NCBI GenBank assembly: GCA_036244855.1
Contig: BQKZ01001562.1
Span: 1-64,000, forward strand
Reading direction: 5' to 3'
DNA: 64,000 bases
Source: Temnopleurus reevesii
Taxonomy: Eukaryota; Echinodermata; Echinoidea; Temnopleuroida; Temnopleuridae
The notes under the pieces: generated by a model
Database searches by the model: none
Seen by the model: only the letters and a program-made list of their open reading frames with translations
What the model was told of the DNA's origin: nothing
In this document: positions 47,901 through 61,100 of the stretch, one piece after another
Layout: every line of letters starts with the position of its first letter
How positions within the stretch are numbered: position 1 is the stretch's first letter
Translations under genes and position numbers: made by a program

Positions 47901-49585
47901 TCCCATCAGATGGAGCATGCAATCAGCACTATCAAAACAAATACATGGGGTATGTATAAGAACAACCAGTAAGACATTGTCTTAAAGGGTAAATAGTGTA
48001 TATAACGTATGAACCAGGTAATGCTATATATTGCTGTATATGTCATCCTTATAATATTTCAGATCATTTTAGATTAAATTGATACTAGATTAAGCTTGAC
48101 ATTACCATAACAATGTTGTTACAATGTTTCTGATGTTGATAGAGGACAGGATATTATGTTATATTTAAGAAATCAGCAACAATAATGCTCTGGAAATTCA
48201 AATCACCAATGTGCACTATATGTTGAATATACAAAACGCATACAAACAATTATATCAAATGGTAATATGTTCATGTTGGTATGGTGATGTCAATATCCAA
48301 ACACTGCTCTCCAGTCAAAAAATCATTGCATAGTTCCCCTAGTTCAAAGCTCTGCTAACCAGGGTTCAATCAATATAATTACCCAGTACATCAATACTCT
48401 AATGGACCGTCATACTCCTATTGATTTTTCATATCATGCATGATTCAATTGTCTGATTACAATTTCCCCTGAATGATTGTGTTCTTAATCCACTGAAAGA
48501 AAGTCTACTTGATAGGAAAATACTTACAACCAAAGAGGGATGCTTTTAAGAGACAATATTGTTCTATTTACACACATATCTAATTGCAATGACCATAGAG
48601 AAAGAATAATAGAAAGAAAAAAAAACAGACAGATCCAGATAGAAAGACTTCATTCATATTTCATTATCATTATCATTATTATTTGGGGCATTATTTTTCC
48701 TCTCTACACTGCCACTTTCATTGCCATTCTCATATTAGTGTAATGCCAGAAGGGCACTAGCTTCATTCACTTTGTACAGTTACAAACAGGCGCCCAGTTA
48801 GTCTGGTCTCTTTTAGTTGGTCTATCACAAATGGTGAACTCTAAGTTCCGTAGATGTTTTTTTCAACCAAATGTAGATTTAATTTTCTTCAGTTAAAAAA
48901 AAATGTGTAATGTAATTACTCTCTTACCTGTTTGATGCAAACCATTCAGCGACAAACAAGATGCATTCAAAGGTCCAAGAAAAGATGTCATTGGAAGAGG
49001 TTGAAAGGAAAAAGAGAAAAGAGAAAATCATTAGATTTAGACAATTTATATAGTACATAATACAAAAATTCTATTCATATAAATTTTGCTTTATTTCTTT
49101 TTATAACTTCAATATTTCTTACATATTTGAGGGGTAATTAACCTCGATATGAATATCTAGGCATTGAAATGGATGTCACATCTACTGTGATTTAAAAGTA
49201 GCAAAAATGGCTGAACCAATAAAAATTGCTTACACCTGGATTAATCCAGGAGAAATATCAGGCGAAAGACCAACACATTTTTATTAAATTATGTCAACAG
49301 AGTTTATAGTCTTATGAATATCAAAACAATTGAAATCGATCATGTGATTAGTGGCAGAAAAATGAGGAATATAGCCTGATTATTGTTCATAAAGTATCAA
49401 GGTTTGGGATAGCATCTTCTTTAACTCAAGTGGTTATGTACTCATTAATACAACAGGCTTCTCCACAACTCATCCTTGCAAATCTCATTTATTACCCATA
49501 TGTCAATATGGTTACAACAAGCAAACACTCCAGTCCGCCACCTCATTTTTATTCCGCCTCTTTCTGTCTGTCTCAATTCTCCATC
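32922..49585. other. Long non-coding stretch, putative 5' intron or upstream region
   Basis: AT-rich with no supported exon. Local GC-richer islands occur at about 37560-37700, 45340-45440 and 46880-47060, and a pyrimidine-rich tract at 46037-46145. Short open frames (up to 130 codons) show no domain or codon signal I can support. Confidence 0.5.
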
Positions 49586-49589
49586 TTCC

Positions 49590-49609
49590 CTCCTCTCTCT
49601 TCTACCTCT

Positions 49610-49698
<89 letters not shown>

Positions 49699-49731
49699 TT
49701 CTTCTCTCTCTCTCTCTCTCTTCATAGCACT
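49590..49731. repeat. Compound (CT)n-(AT)n-(CT)n microsatellite
   Basis: A long CT run up to about 49664, an AT run to about 49696, then CT again. Confidence 0.95.
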
Positions 49732-52700
49732 ACCATCAAATTTTCTACTTTTTGCATTTTCTTCTAAATGTGCCATAATTTCTTTGTTATGATTGGAACA
49801 AGAGGAACATGTAAGCTTTACTGTGTCTCACAATTGTAAACAGTGAACAATCCATATAAAAGTCATGGTCAATGTGCTTTACATGCATGCTGGTATACCT
49901 GGTTGATAAGAAAATTCCCATGATAGGTAGTCTAAGTCAATGTGATAGAATTAATCAAAATTTATTACTTCTCAATTTTAGCATACTTAAATAGATGCCA
50001 CCTTATGATTACCTACCATGTAGAAATTTATAGCTATCAATAACAGAAAAGAAATGTATTCATGTATTTATCTTCTTAATTATCTCTCTGAGTTTCTTTT
50101 CTTTGTAGTGGTAAGACATCTCAATGGAAAAAATGATAAAATTCTCTGTCTTGGTACGTTTGCTAAAGTGAGTGTGTTCACATCTACTGAAGACTTCCTA
50201 AGGTTAAATTAAAAATCATAGAAAAGTACACCAATAAAAATAAAATGCAGAACCATGTTGATAGGTTGTGCGGGCATTCATGCTCTCCTAATACATTGCA
50301 GTAAAGTTCTGACTTTTGCTATTCTAATTCCAACGCTATTTAAATGAAATTGCCCTTTAAAAGCGAATCGCCAAATGGTGGATATACACTCCAAAGCGAC
50401 AGTTGTTTTACTTCTCCAGTGTCAATATGGAATGTCTTCTTCATCCCATGGACACACACTCGCATCATCACACTCTAACGTATAACTTCTTCTCGTTAAC
50501 CCAATTCAGCAAAGGGACACAGAGCCAACTGTATGTCTGCCATGTGTTTTAGTGCCTGCTAATCTTTGTAGCATCTTCTTTGTACATTACTTATATTTTT
50601 CTGGCTCTCTCTTTCGTTCCATTCCTCCTCCCTCTAAATCTCTCTGACCCTCTTTTTCTCTACCTTGCTTTTTCTTTTTCTTTTTTTTAATCTCACGCTG
50701 TTGAGATGCATTTATCATTCAATTCTGAATTAATGACTTTGAAAAGGCATATATATTCAGAATTAACTAAGAAACACCTCAAATTTCTCTCTTGCATCCA
50801 TGTTGATGATAACAAACTACCTCCATTACCAAACTGTCTCATTCTAATACATGAAAACTAAATCTAATTCAGAGTACAAAGACTTTCCCAGGAATGGTGT
50901 AGGTGATTGATGATGTCCATTTTAACCCCATACACATTCATCACTCAACATGTAAGCAATCCAAGATGATATGTTATCCTTATCAGAAAACATCATAGAG
51001 AAAGTAAGAACCTCGATCAGAAATTCTACTCAAATACTGCCAAACCACCAACAGGGAGAACTATTATTAGCCACATCCTCCAACAAATAGCTGTGTGACA
51101 TTTTGGTGACCCATTTTACCTAAGACAAAAACAGACAGGTTTGACACAATTTAGCCCTAAGGCATCAAATTTTTTTTCCAAACAGGAGGAAGAGACAGTA
51201 TTCTACACAGCGATGACATATCGTTTTAAGGAAAATATGATATCATTTGATACATAAGAGACAACTTTGTGATTCAAACTATATCCTTTGGATAGGACTT
51301 ATTTCTAACAAACATAGCTGAGAATCACAAAGTTGATTTGAAATAATAAAAATAGAAATGTTATTATGTATGAATAGCAGGTGGAATTGAAGGCCTCCAT
51401 CATCTCTGAATTCATGAATAAAATAAGTTTGATATGTATGATAGCATTCTCCATTAACCGCAAGACAATCTCCCAATCACGGCTATTATCATTACTTCTT
51501 AAAAATTTAAACGATTCCGCCATTTCTCGAAACTCTCCCTTCCATTTCAGGGTCATCTTTTTTTATCGCCTCTGGAAAAGTCTTGCTGAATCAAAAATCA
51601 ATGCATTGGTTGAGAAGGAAGAACAAAGGCTGGTGAAACGATTGGGTGATCGGAGCTCCAATGGTCTGTTTGTGCCGAGGGGCATGCAAGGTATCGCTAC
51701 TCTGTTCCTACCCAGGAGAATCGGGTTGCACACAATCTCCCGGCATGGTATATCCTAACGAAATACGCCGTGCAATGCCTATCTGATTTTGCTGCAACGC
51801 TTCCACGTCAAGGAAAGAGGGATTGAGAGGAAAGGGAGGGAGAGCGAGTTGTGGTTATCTTCATATACCCTGAACCTGAGGTGCTAGTGGATGTGAGGGG
51901 CCACTCATGCCAAGGAAGCAGCCATTGTTACAGTCTTCATTACCATGGAGACTGCAGGCCCATAAAAATACATACACACATTCGATGTGCTGCAAATTAA
52001 CTAAGAACACTTCTATGCCAAAAGAGAACAAATGGGACTATAGATGATTTTCTAATCCCTGATTTATTTTTTTGCACTTAAGAAATAAAAGATTAATTCA
52101 CCATTATAAGGACAGAAAAGGAAGAGATTTAATTACTATCGTAATACATACTCGATATTGGTGCTCTTGAGATGCACATGTTTCTTGCTTGTTTGTAACT
52201 CTGCTTCTCTTAATTGTTGTTAACGTTATTTTTGTATTGCTAACTTATTCTAATCACATAAATCATTGATAGAAATTGTGATTCAATAGAAACTATAAAA
52301 ATCAAAAAAAAAAAATTTGTATCACCTGAAATACTCATTTGAATATATGGAAGACGACTATCATAGTAACTCTTCATAGAATAATTATCAATTGACTTTT
52401 TACATTTACGAAACAAACATTTCCGCTTTTACAAAACATTTCAATTAAAGTGACTGCTCTTTGTCTCTTTATTTTAATTTCTCTACATGCAAATATAGAC
52501 AAGTCCTGCCTGATAATTCATAGAATGTGCAACATGCATCACCACGTTAATCATTGCAAGCTGTACATCTTTCATCTTTCGACATACCAGACACATACCA
52601 AGATGGGAAGAGCGGACATGAAGTACTTCCTCAACAATGCATTTCCTCTGACCTTTTGACCCGCAGAAAAGCATCTGATATCATCGACAGAGCATTCTGC

Positions 52701-55700
52701 ATTCCTACAGTAAAAGCTGCTACAGGGAATTATAAATGCATATCTTAACACAAATATTAGTTGCAATTGTGACCTTGTCTGATGCTCTCTATTTAATTAT
52801 TCCTCTTTCTTCTGGGGTCAATTTATCCATTGGGAATGCTTACTTAGTACCTACAGCACTCTATCTAATCAGCACTTGGATCTCAGTGTCTCTAAACCAA
52901 GGGTTTGTGAGCCATGGCATTCACGTTCAGGTGCAATATTACAAAGATCTACTGCTTGGGTGTTATAACAAAACATTTGGCTTTCATTGGGAGAAGAGAT
53001 CATTACGGAAAAAAAGTTTTAATTCAACAAAAAAGGAGAAGCACAGTAAGGTAAATTCTTAAAACATGGTTATTCAATAATGAGGCAAAGTTCTGTATTG
53101 GTTTAATGTATCCCCTTTAGCTACGAACATTTGATAAATTTCTAAACTATGCTTTTAAACTAAAATCCCCATTATGATTGTCTGAAATATATATGGATCA
53201 ATAAACTACTTTACATGAATACAATATCGCATGTGCATTTACTCTTAACACTAAGAGCACACATTTGTGATAGAGAATATTAATGGGTGAGCTAAATTGT
53301 GTTATTGTCACCCTCAAAATAGAAAATCAAACACCTATAATCATTCCACACTCTACCTATATCTTTGCTAAATTGCATCCCTATTGAAAAGCAGGCATGA
53401 GTCACTAACAAAATATCTCAATATGGACACCATATTTCTGCTTTAATTTCCATTTCAAAAATTGTAATTTGGATGAGAATAGAGCAAACACAGAAGTTCC
53501 CTCTCCTATGATACAAACGCTTGTGAGATCCAGCGCTACCTGTATGTATGTACACACCAATACAGATTGTGCAAATAAAATTACAAATATAAGTAATGGA
53601 TCCTAACGTGAGCCACTGGCCAAGACTTACGCATGATATAGTTTGCTTTGTTCAATGAATTGAGACGCTCTCTTGTTGCAATCGCATACAGACAAACTAT
53701 AAATGCAATCCGTAGAAAGATGGAAAATGCTACAGTATGTTAAAGTAGCAAACAGACCGTTGGGATCAAATTGCCGGAGATACGCATCGGAGGAAATGCG
53801 AAGTTACCGCGTCTCGGATAACATTTTTGCAGTGGCTGATGTTTAGTCGGTAGGAGGACAGTGTTTGACTCGCGCTGCATAACTGACATTCTATCCCTAT
53901 ATCATCATTATCGATGCATTTTCACCAATTTGCTAGGTTTCCTGTTGTTACTATCTATTCAAGGAATGGAAAGATGCTCAAGCAAGGAGATGATAAATGC
54001 TATAAGCAGACAGAGTAATATGGTTTATACACAGCATCATGCATATCACACAGTATAATGTGCATCATCTCTCGAAGCACTTTAAAGATGGATAATTCAT
54101 GTTTTGGCCACTTTGATACACAAACAAGGGATAATATCCTTATGAATATACTATAAAAATCATCTTTAAGATAAACTTGATCAATCAAAATTTTGTAAAT
54201 TGTTGTTAAATTTTGCTGAGTATGGTCCATTTTGAGGTTCTGAATAACACTTTAAACCTCAAGATAAAGCAAAAACATTACATTTGAGTCAAGTCGAAGC
54301 AAAACATTTCATTCGCACACTCTCCTCCTTCTGACAGACTGTATAAATACTAATAATGACAAAAAGGAGAGGATATAAAAGTGAGCTGTTTAATCACAAC
54401 TCCTGGAAAGCTAATAAAGATTGTATCTGGAGGCTTGCACGAAATGGGTTAGCCTTAAACCCACACGTGGGATAACCATTCAAGAGCCGCTTGCTATCTT
54501 TTAATTAACACTGCGCTATTTGGGGTCATTTGAACGGCAATCAGTGGCGTGCACAGATAGAACATCTTGATTCTTCTAGACTCTTTGAGCGAGTGAGAGA
54601 ATGGATGAGGAGTAATGTGATACAAATGGATGAGGAAGAAGCCTTTGCTTCTAATGTAGCCTGGAGTGTGTAAACTTGCAAGATAAAATTGGCATTTCAT
54701 TCATCTTACTGTTGACTTGTTAAAAAGCCCTCTTGATTTGAATAACAATTTAAAGGAGGCAAGCAATGGGATTCCACTTGAACATTAATGCCAATATGAT
54801 GAAGTGTTGATAAAAATAGTAAATTAAATAAAATTAGTCATTGATTACTGACTTTCTTTTGTGTAACTGAGAATTCATTTGGAGGGTTTTTTTATAGATG
54901 TATATCAAACTGAAAACATTATGTATGTCTCGGACTAACGTTTAACATCACTGTCTGAAAGATTAGTCTGAGACCAAACTCACACTCAGACTGCTACGTA
55001 CATGTATTTGAATCAACTTCGCACATACAGGAATGAATTACAGGCATAATCCACAATTCACAGTTAGTGTTATCAAGGTCTAATTCAAAATTTTCAAATT
55101 TATTGAAAACAGATCTTTATCAGTATGTGAACATACAAACTTAAGTAAATCACTAATGCCCTTGCCATCTGGTGGTAAGGTGATCAGACTGTACTTAGAA
55201 ACATGAGATGATTTTGGAATGAACATTAAAATGATCTCCTAAATCATTCAGCAGTCACGTGTCAATGAACCCGATGATAGCAATGCTTGATATGACACTT
55301 AATGCAGACCAACGTCTACAGCTCAAGTAAATCATCCTCCACATTAATCATCATAATTTGTTTAATCTCACCTAATGAGTGCGCAGCTCATTCCATTAGT
55401 GTTGACCGTACAGTAGCCATGTTGAAGCAGACAACATCCTAACGCTTTATGAGATTTATTAACCTGAATCCCTCAGCCCTGTAAACCCATCAGCCATGAT
55501 CAACCCACTTATCCAATTGCCAAATTTCCCGGAGAATGCTATGATATACGTTAACCTTGGGAGGTCAGGGTTGTATGGATTTTATATGGGTTAGTGTTAC
55601 AGCTTAAACCATCAGTCAAGATTCAATTTATGAAAAATGCCATCGCAAATGTGGATAATGCGTTTGAAATTAGTTGCCTAGATAAAGAGACCTATCTTGA

Positions 55701-57150
55701 TGTTTTTAACATTCCACGCAACAAATGCATGAAGATTGAGTTTGAATAATTCTTTCTGTATGTTGTTTTCATGGTATTGCCTCCATTGCACTATTTGACC
55801 AATAAAGAGAAAAATTAAGCAAAGTATAGTACAAGCATGTTATTTTTTTCAAATCCAGGAGACACATCATTTCTTTTGGTAAGAAAAGAACTTTCCAGCC
55901 TCTAGAGATGTACTTTTCTCTCATGATATTGTTTGTAGAGGTCTTCATACTTTCAGGTCATATAATTCTATTAATCTAGTATTAAATTTTTATCGGTGTA
56001 CTTTGGAGAATCTACATCATTTCAGTTTGATGTGATCAATTTCTCTCTGATGCAGACCTCTATTTAGAAACACTAACAATGCAGCTTAAAGGGGATTATA
56101 TTTTTTCTCTTCTCAGGCAATTCCAATGTTATTCAAAGGCTTTTGGATGATGTCGCATCGACTCAGTTTTTCACCCTTCGAAAAAAATATGTCAAAATCC
56201 GTCCATTAGCAGGACAATGTAGCAAGCACTCAAAAAGCAGCATATAGGGAGGTTTACCATGCTATATTATGATTTCTTCTTTCATGAGACTTATTCCCCT
56301 TCCTTCGTCTCGAACATGACGGTTCCAAACACGAAGGGTTCGCTCAATACTTGCTAGTCAAAAGAAATGATATTGAATAGTTTGCCCACAGTGAAAGCAA
56401 ATTCCCTTTTCAATGGTCATGTGATGGAGTGGGGGAGGGAGAGTGGGGGAGGAAGAGTGTGGTGCATTTTCAGTTTGGTTGACTAAGCATTCAGCTTCTT
56501 ACATTAGCAGCCCCAATTATACAGGCAGGCCAGGAAAAGATGGGGCGCAAGGAGGATGGAAGGCATCAAAAGAACGAGGGAGACGGGAGTGAAAGGAAGC
56601 AGAGGAATAGGGAAACTATCCAAACTGGCATTGTGTCTTGGTAGACCTAACTTAATTTAAACGCTCTCAATTGAAATGGCACATTGGCGTGGTTTGAGAG
56701 AAATAAGATATAAGATTATAAGCTGGAGTAGGCATGGGAAGGCATGCATACATAATAGGCAGTTGTATAATGATTGATTTATACATTTGTTACTCAGTTT
56801 TTACCCCTTCCTAACTCTTTCATACAATCCACTTCCGGACCCATTCAAAATACAACTTATTTTTGCTGCTTGATTTTCTTCATAGCTTTGATAAAAAATA
56901 TATCCGAGGTCATTTATTCAGCACAAATTTTTCATCCGTTTTGTCTAAATGTTTTAGATGTTAATTTGTAAAGAATTTTTTCAAAAAGAAGCAATGAATA
57001 GCATTGTGCCTTGTGTATTTCTCAAAATGCAATCAAAACTTCAGACAGGATATTCACTTTATTCCTTAAAATGAGCTTTCACCATAAAATGTCATTTTTT
57101 TTCATATTGTAGGTGAGGAAAATAAGCTCTCATGTATTGGATTGAAGATG
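49732..57150. other. Long non-coding stretch with GC-richer islands
   Basis: No supported exon. Islands of higher GC at 51540-51960 and a CpG cluster at 53755-53880 stand out from the AT-rich background. Confidence 0.45.
53755..53880. promoter_or_regulatory. CpG-dense island, possible promoter or 5' exon
   Basis: About a dozen CpG in 125 bases, against very few in the surroundings. On the - strand (the sense of the RNA-binding gene) an open frame of 46 codons starts MQRESNTVLLPTKHQ at 53880. Its phase does not join directly to the RRM1 exon, so if transcribed it may be untranslated leader. Confidence 0.25.
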
Positions 57151-57159
57151 CTGATCATG

Positions 57160-57204
57160 TTGATGATGAGGGTGGTGGTGATGACGATGACGGTGGTAGT
57201 GATC

Positions 57205-57264
<60 letters not shown>
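57160..57264. repeat. (GAT)n microsatellite
   Basis: A pure GAT run at about 57207-57263 with imperfect flanks. Poly-Asp/poly-Ile frames here are artefacts. Confidence 0.95.
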
Positions 57265-58091
57265 ATAATAATAATGTAATAATGATGGTGAAGATGATGA
57301 TGTTTATAATGATACTGATGGTGATCACAATACAACATTGGAATGATAACGGAAGAAAAATGGTGATGCTGACATCGACCCCGACACCAACAACACCAAT
57401 AATGATTCCACCTTAAACCATAACTTCCTCTTTCTCACCTCATCCAACTAATTGAGTTAGTACTACTATCTCATCAAGTCTAGTTCAGTGACAGACATAT
57501 CAACCAGCATGTCTAATCAATACATCTATTGACCCTCACTCTTGTCATTATATTTGCACTACCAACAAATGAATAAACAATCGCTGAATTGCATTAAAAG
57601 ATAATTCAATTACAACCCAACACTGTACAGCCTCTAGTGTAAAGATTTGTTTGTTCTGGGGATCCCAGTAGAACAAGCAATATCACTGGTTTTATGCCCC
57701 TTTCACAGGTTGAGATGTATGGCATGGTGCAGGATTGATAAGGAGCATGCCAAGGCAATGTTTGTTATAAGTGCATTGTTTATCTACTAAAGATATGAGG
57801 TTATTATTGAAGCATTACTGCAGATTCATCTTTCACTTGTATTTCTGGATGATCAAAACGTTTTATTCTAGATTACTTTTAAATTGATAGGAATGTTAAG
57901 CCATTAGTAATCACACTGTATTAAAGTTATTAAATTCAATGTTATCTGGTGAAGATATGAATGTATTGTAATTCCAAAATGAAGTAAAGATTTATCTCCA
58001 TTTGAAAATAATAAATAAAAGATTAGAAGTTTATAGTACTAAATACTTACTAAATATCAAATGCCACCCCAACGTACTCTGACCACCCCTC

Positions 58092-58150
<59 letters not shown>

Positions 58151-61100
58151 TCCACTCTACTAAAATAAATAAATACATGTTATTCAAGGGTTATCTACTG
58201 AAGATGTGAGATGATTTGAAATGGCTTAAAGATGCAGAAATATTCAACTCAGAATGTCTCTCCTAGCCACCGAAGAGGGTCACTTCAAAACAGGAATGAG
58301 AAAGTAGGGCACAAGGAGTCATCAAGCTTCACCAAGAATAGGACGCTCTTTTCTGCTTGAATAAGTGTTAGATTTTGGACAGGATTGCTCTATTTTGTTC
58401 ACATGACTTAAAGGGTTAGTAGAAATAACTTTGCCCCTTACAAATAATACAGTGGACCTTGAATAACAAACATTCCATACACGCCTCTCTCTTACCTTTT
58501 CATTACATTAAATACATTTGGAATCGCAAATTTCTTGTTGTAATGTATTTTTAAAGTGCTGAACAGTAACTGTTAACAGGATTACAGGGTCTCAGCAAAG
58601 TTATATTAAATCAAAATTGAAAAATAAAAGTGTAATGCTGTTAGTAGCATTTGAACACTGGTCTCACAATGATTAAAATTAAAAAACAATTCTACAAAAA
58701 GATGACTTGTGACTACTTGTATCATTATAAAAATGAGTCTAGGTGCACACACTCACAATACATATACAATAGATTGCAGAGGACTGTGTCTGCATTATTT
58801 TGTGCTGCATTCTTCACGACTTAATGCTACATTTTGAGAAGTAATGAGGAGGGATTAAGAAACGCAGTCACTAATGAATTTGGCATATCTGATCCCCTGT
58901 ACACTCTCCTCAAGAATCTTAGTGCTCTGTTCTCCATTAATTCATCTCATTCTCATCATAGCAAGATGATGTGGCATTTGGAATTGATGACTCTATTACT
59001 CCCTAATTTCTGCCCTGGCACGTACATGTTCATTTCGCTACATCGGATGCAACTGTATGTGGACGGACTGGTCTGCAAGAACAGCAAAGAATAACAGGAA
59101 AGTATATACATATACATACATGTACATGCAGCCTATATGCCTTTACACAAATAATGGAATTCAATGGATGATTTAATGTTTGGTGTTAGTGTCTCATGTT
59201 AGTGCTCATTCAAATTGCCCTCTAGACCATGGAAGTCATTATATTATAAAATACTTTATCATTAATGAGATCTATCCCTCAGTTTTCATATTTTTCATAT
59301 TTTTCAATTGTCACTTTAAAAAAAGGAAAAAACAAGCGCATAGGTGTTAAAGCTATAGACTATCAGTATTTAGATATCGGTATTGACCTCTTAATCAGAG
59401 TTTTCAATCCCAAATCGGTACACTGAATCATATCCTTGCAGCAGAAGCATGTTCATATTCTGGGTTGTTGAACCACTTATATTAGAATTCTTTATTAGTC
59501 TTGCAAGAAAGTATTAGTAGCAACAGAAGAAATTATAACCAAAAGATTTCCATGACAAGGATGAATATAAGTAGTACTAAACTTTAAATTAGGATAATTA
59601 ATTACAAGCTAGACAGAGTGCTTGCAGTTGGATAGACTGATTAACATACAAAGTTTGGCACAGCTTGACTATGATATCACTTATAGTGTGAAGAGGGAGC
59701 CAATTTTAGTGCCATTAACACGTCTCTCCTCCCTAGAATTGACTCATCACACCCCACCATGTCTATACAAGCAACTTGTTGCATTTTTCAAACGATTTCT
59801 TGCAGCATTTTCCTCTCTCTTTCCTCGGCTCTGAAAAATCAATTATCTGGCTGGTGCTGTGCCTTACATTGTCTTTGTGCCGATGGTAAAATAGAATTCA
59901 TTGATCTAGCGAGCCTTCCTCCTTACTCCAACGAGTTTCATTACCTCTCTATTGATTTTCATTCAGCATGTTTGCAGTGGAGTAGGAAGGGTCCTAATGC
60001 TAACACTGCAGATATGCAGTATTCTGCTGAACAACGTCTTCATCATCATCATCATCATCAACGCCTTTCAGCGTAGGACAGGATGTGAGGTGCACTGAGA
60101 TGGTTGACTCCCATCCCAGACAAGAAATCACCAATAGATGACATTTTGGATGATGAATTCTAGAAATCATTCTGTCTGACACTCTGGATGGGGAGATATT
60201 TTGTCATTGCAGGCTCAAGAGTGAATGCCCTTTCCAGAGCTTGGGTTATACAAGTATGCAAATGAAAATATGCATGAATTGTAGACATATGTTACCAACA
60301 ATTATTAAATTCTGAATAGCAATGTACAAATTAGATTACAGGATGGTATATAAAGATTTTGTTGAAGAGATAAATGAATTTAAGACGAAATATTTGTGAC
60401 TGCAGCCAAGTTTCCATCCAATTATGATTAGAAATAATAATGTATGAATACCGGAATGCTGTTCATAGATTTATTTTATTATGATGAAATTTAGGTTTAG
60501 GATGACATTGATGATTGAAATTAGAAGAATGTTATTATTACAGAAACAACAGCTCTTCTCTCTTCCTACAGACATCTCATTCTACATTGAAACATAGATT
60601 ATTAATTATTTTGCACTCTTTGCAGTGAGTGTAATGTGAGTAAATTAGTTGATGGCCATAGTAATGAATAAAGGTTAAACCAACCATTAGTGCCTCTGTA
60701 TTTGTTGATTAATTGAATCAGTCTACAAGCTGCTTTGAGATGGCCAACTACCATGTATCATGCACAACACACCAATGTTTGCTTGCTATCAATCAACCTT
60801 CTTCTACAAGACCCGCTTTTCCTTTTTTCAGAGTGAAATGTGATTTTAGGAGGAGCAGATGAAGTGTGCATGTCTAGCTACTTCTAATAATCCTCCTACT
60901 AACTAAACATGAACGACACAACAAGATTTCAGATCAAATCTAATTGTGTATAATCCACTACACTGTGTTCTTTTATTCCTAACCATGTCGTCAAGGGGTT
61001 ATTATCTAAGCTTATCTATCATATTGAATTTACTTACTTGAATTTACTTGAATGTAGAGACGTAAAGCTAATAGCTTATTTGCCCCTCGAAAGGATTTAT

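Noticed and set aside
48928..48945. Possible start exon MVCIKQ joining in phase to VRTLFVSG
   Set aside because: The donor (GTAAGA) and phase fit, but only six codons are involved, and similar coincidences occur elsewhere (for example MKINRE ending near 59947), so the match has no weight.
51381..51758. 125-codon open frame on the + strand
   Set aside because: Part lies in a GC-richer island but no domain or splice signal supports it; the island may be non-coding and conserved.
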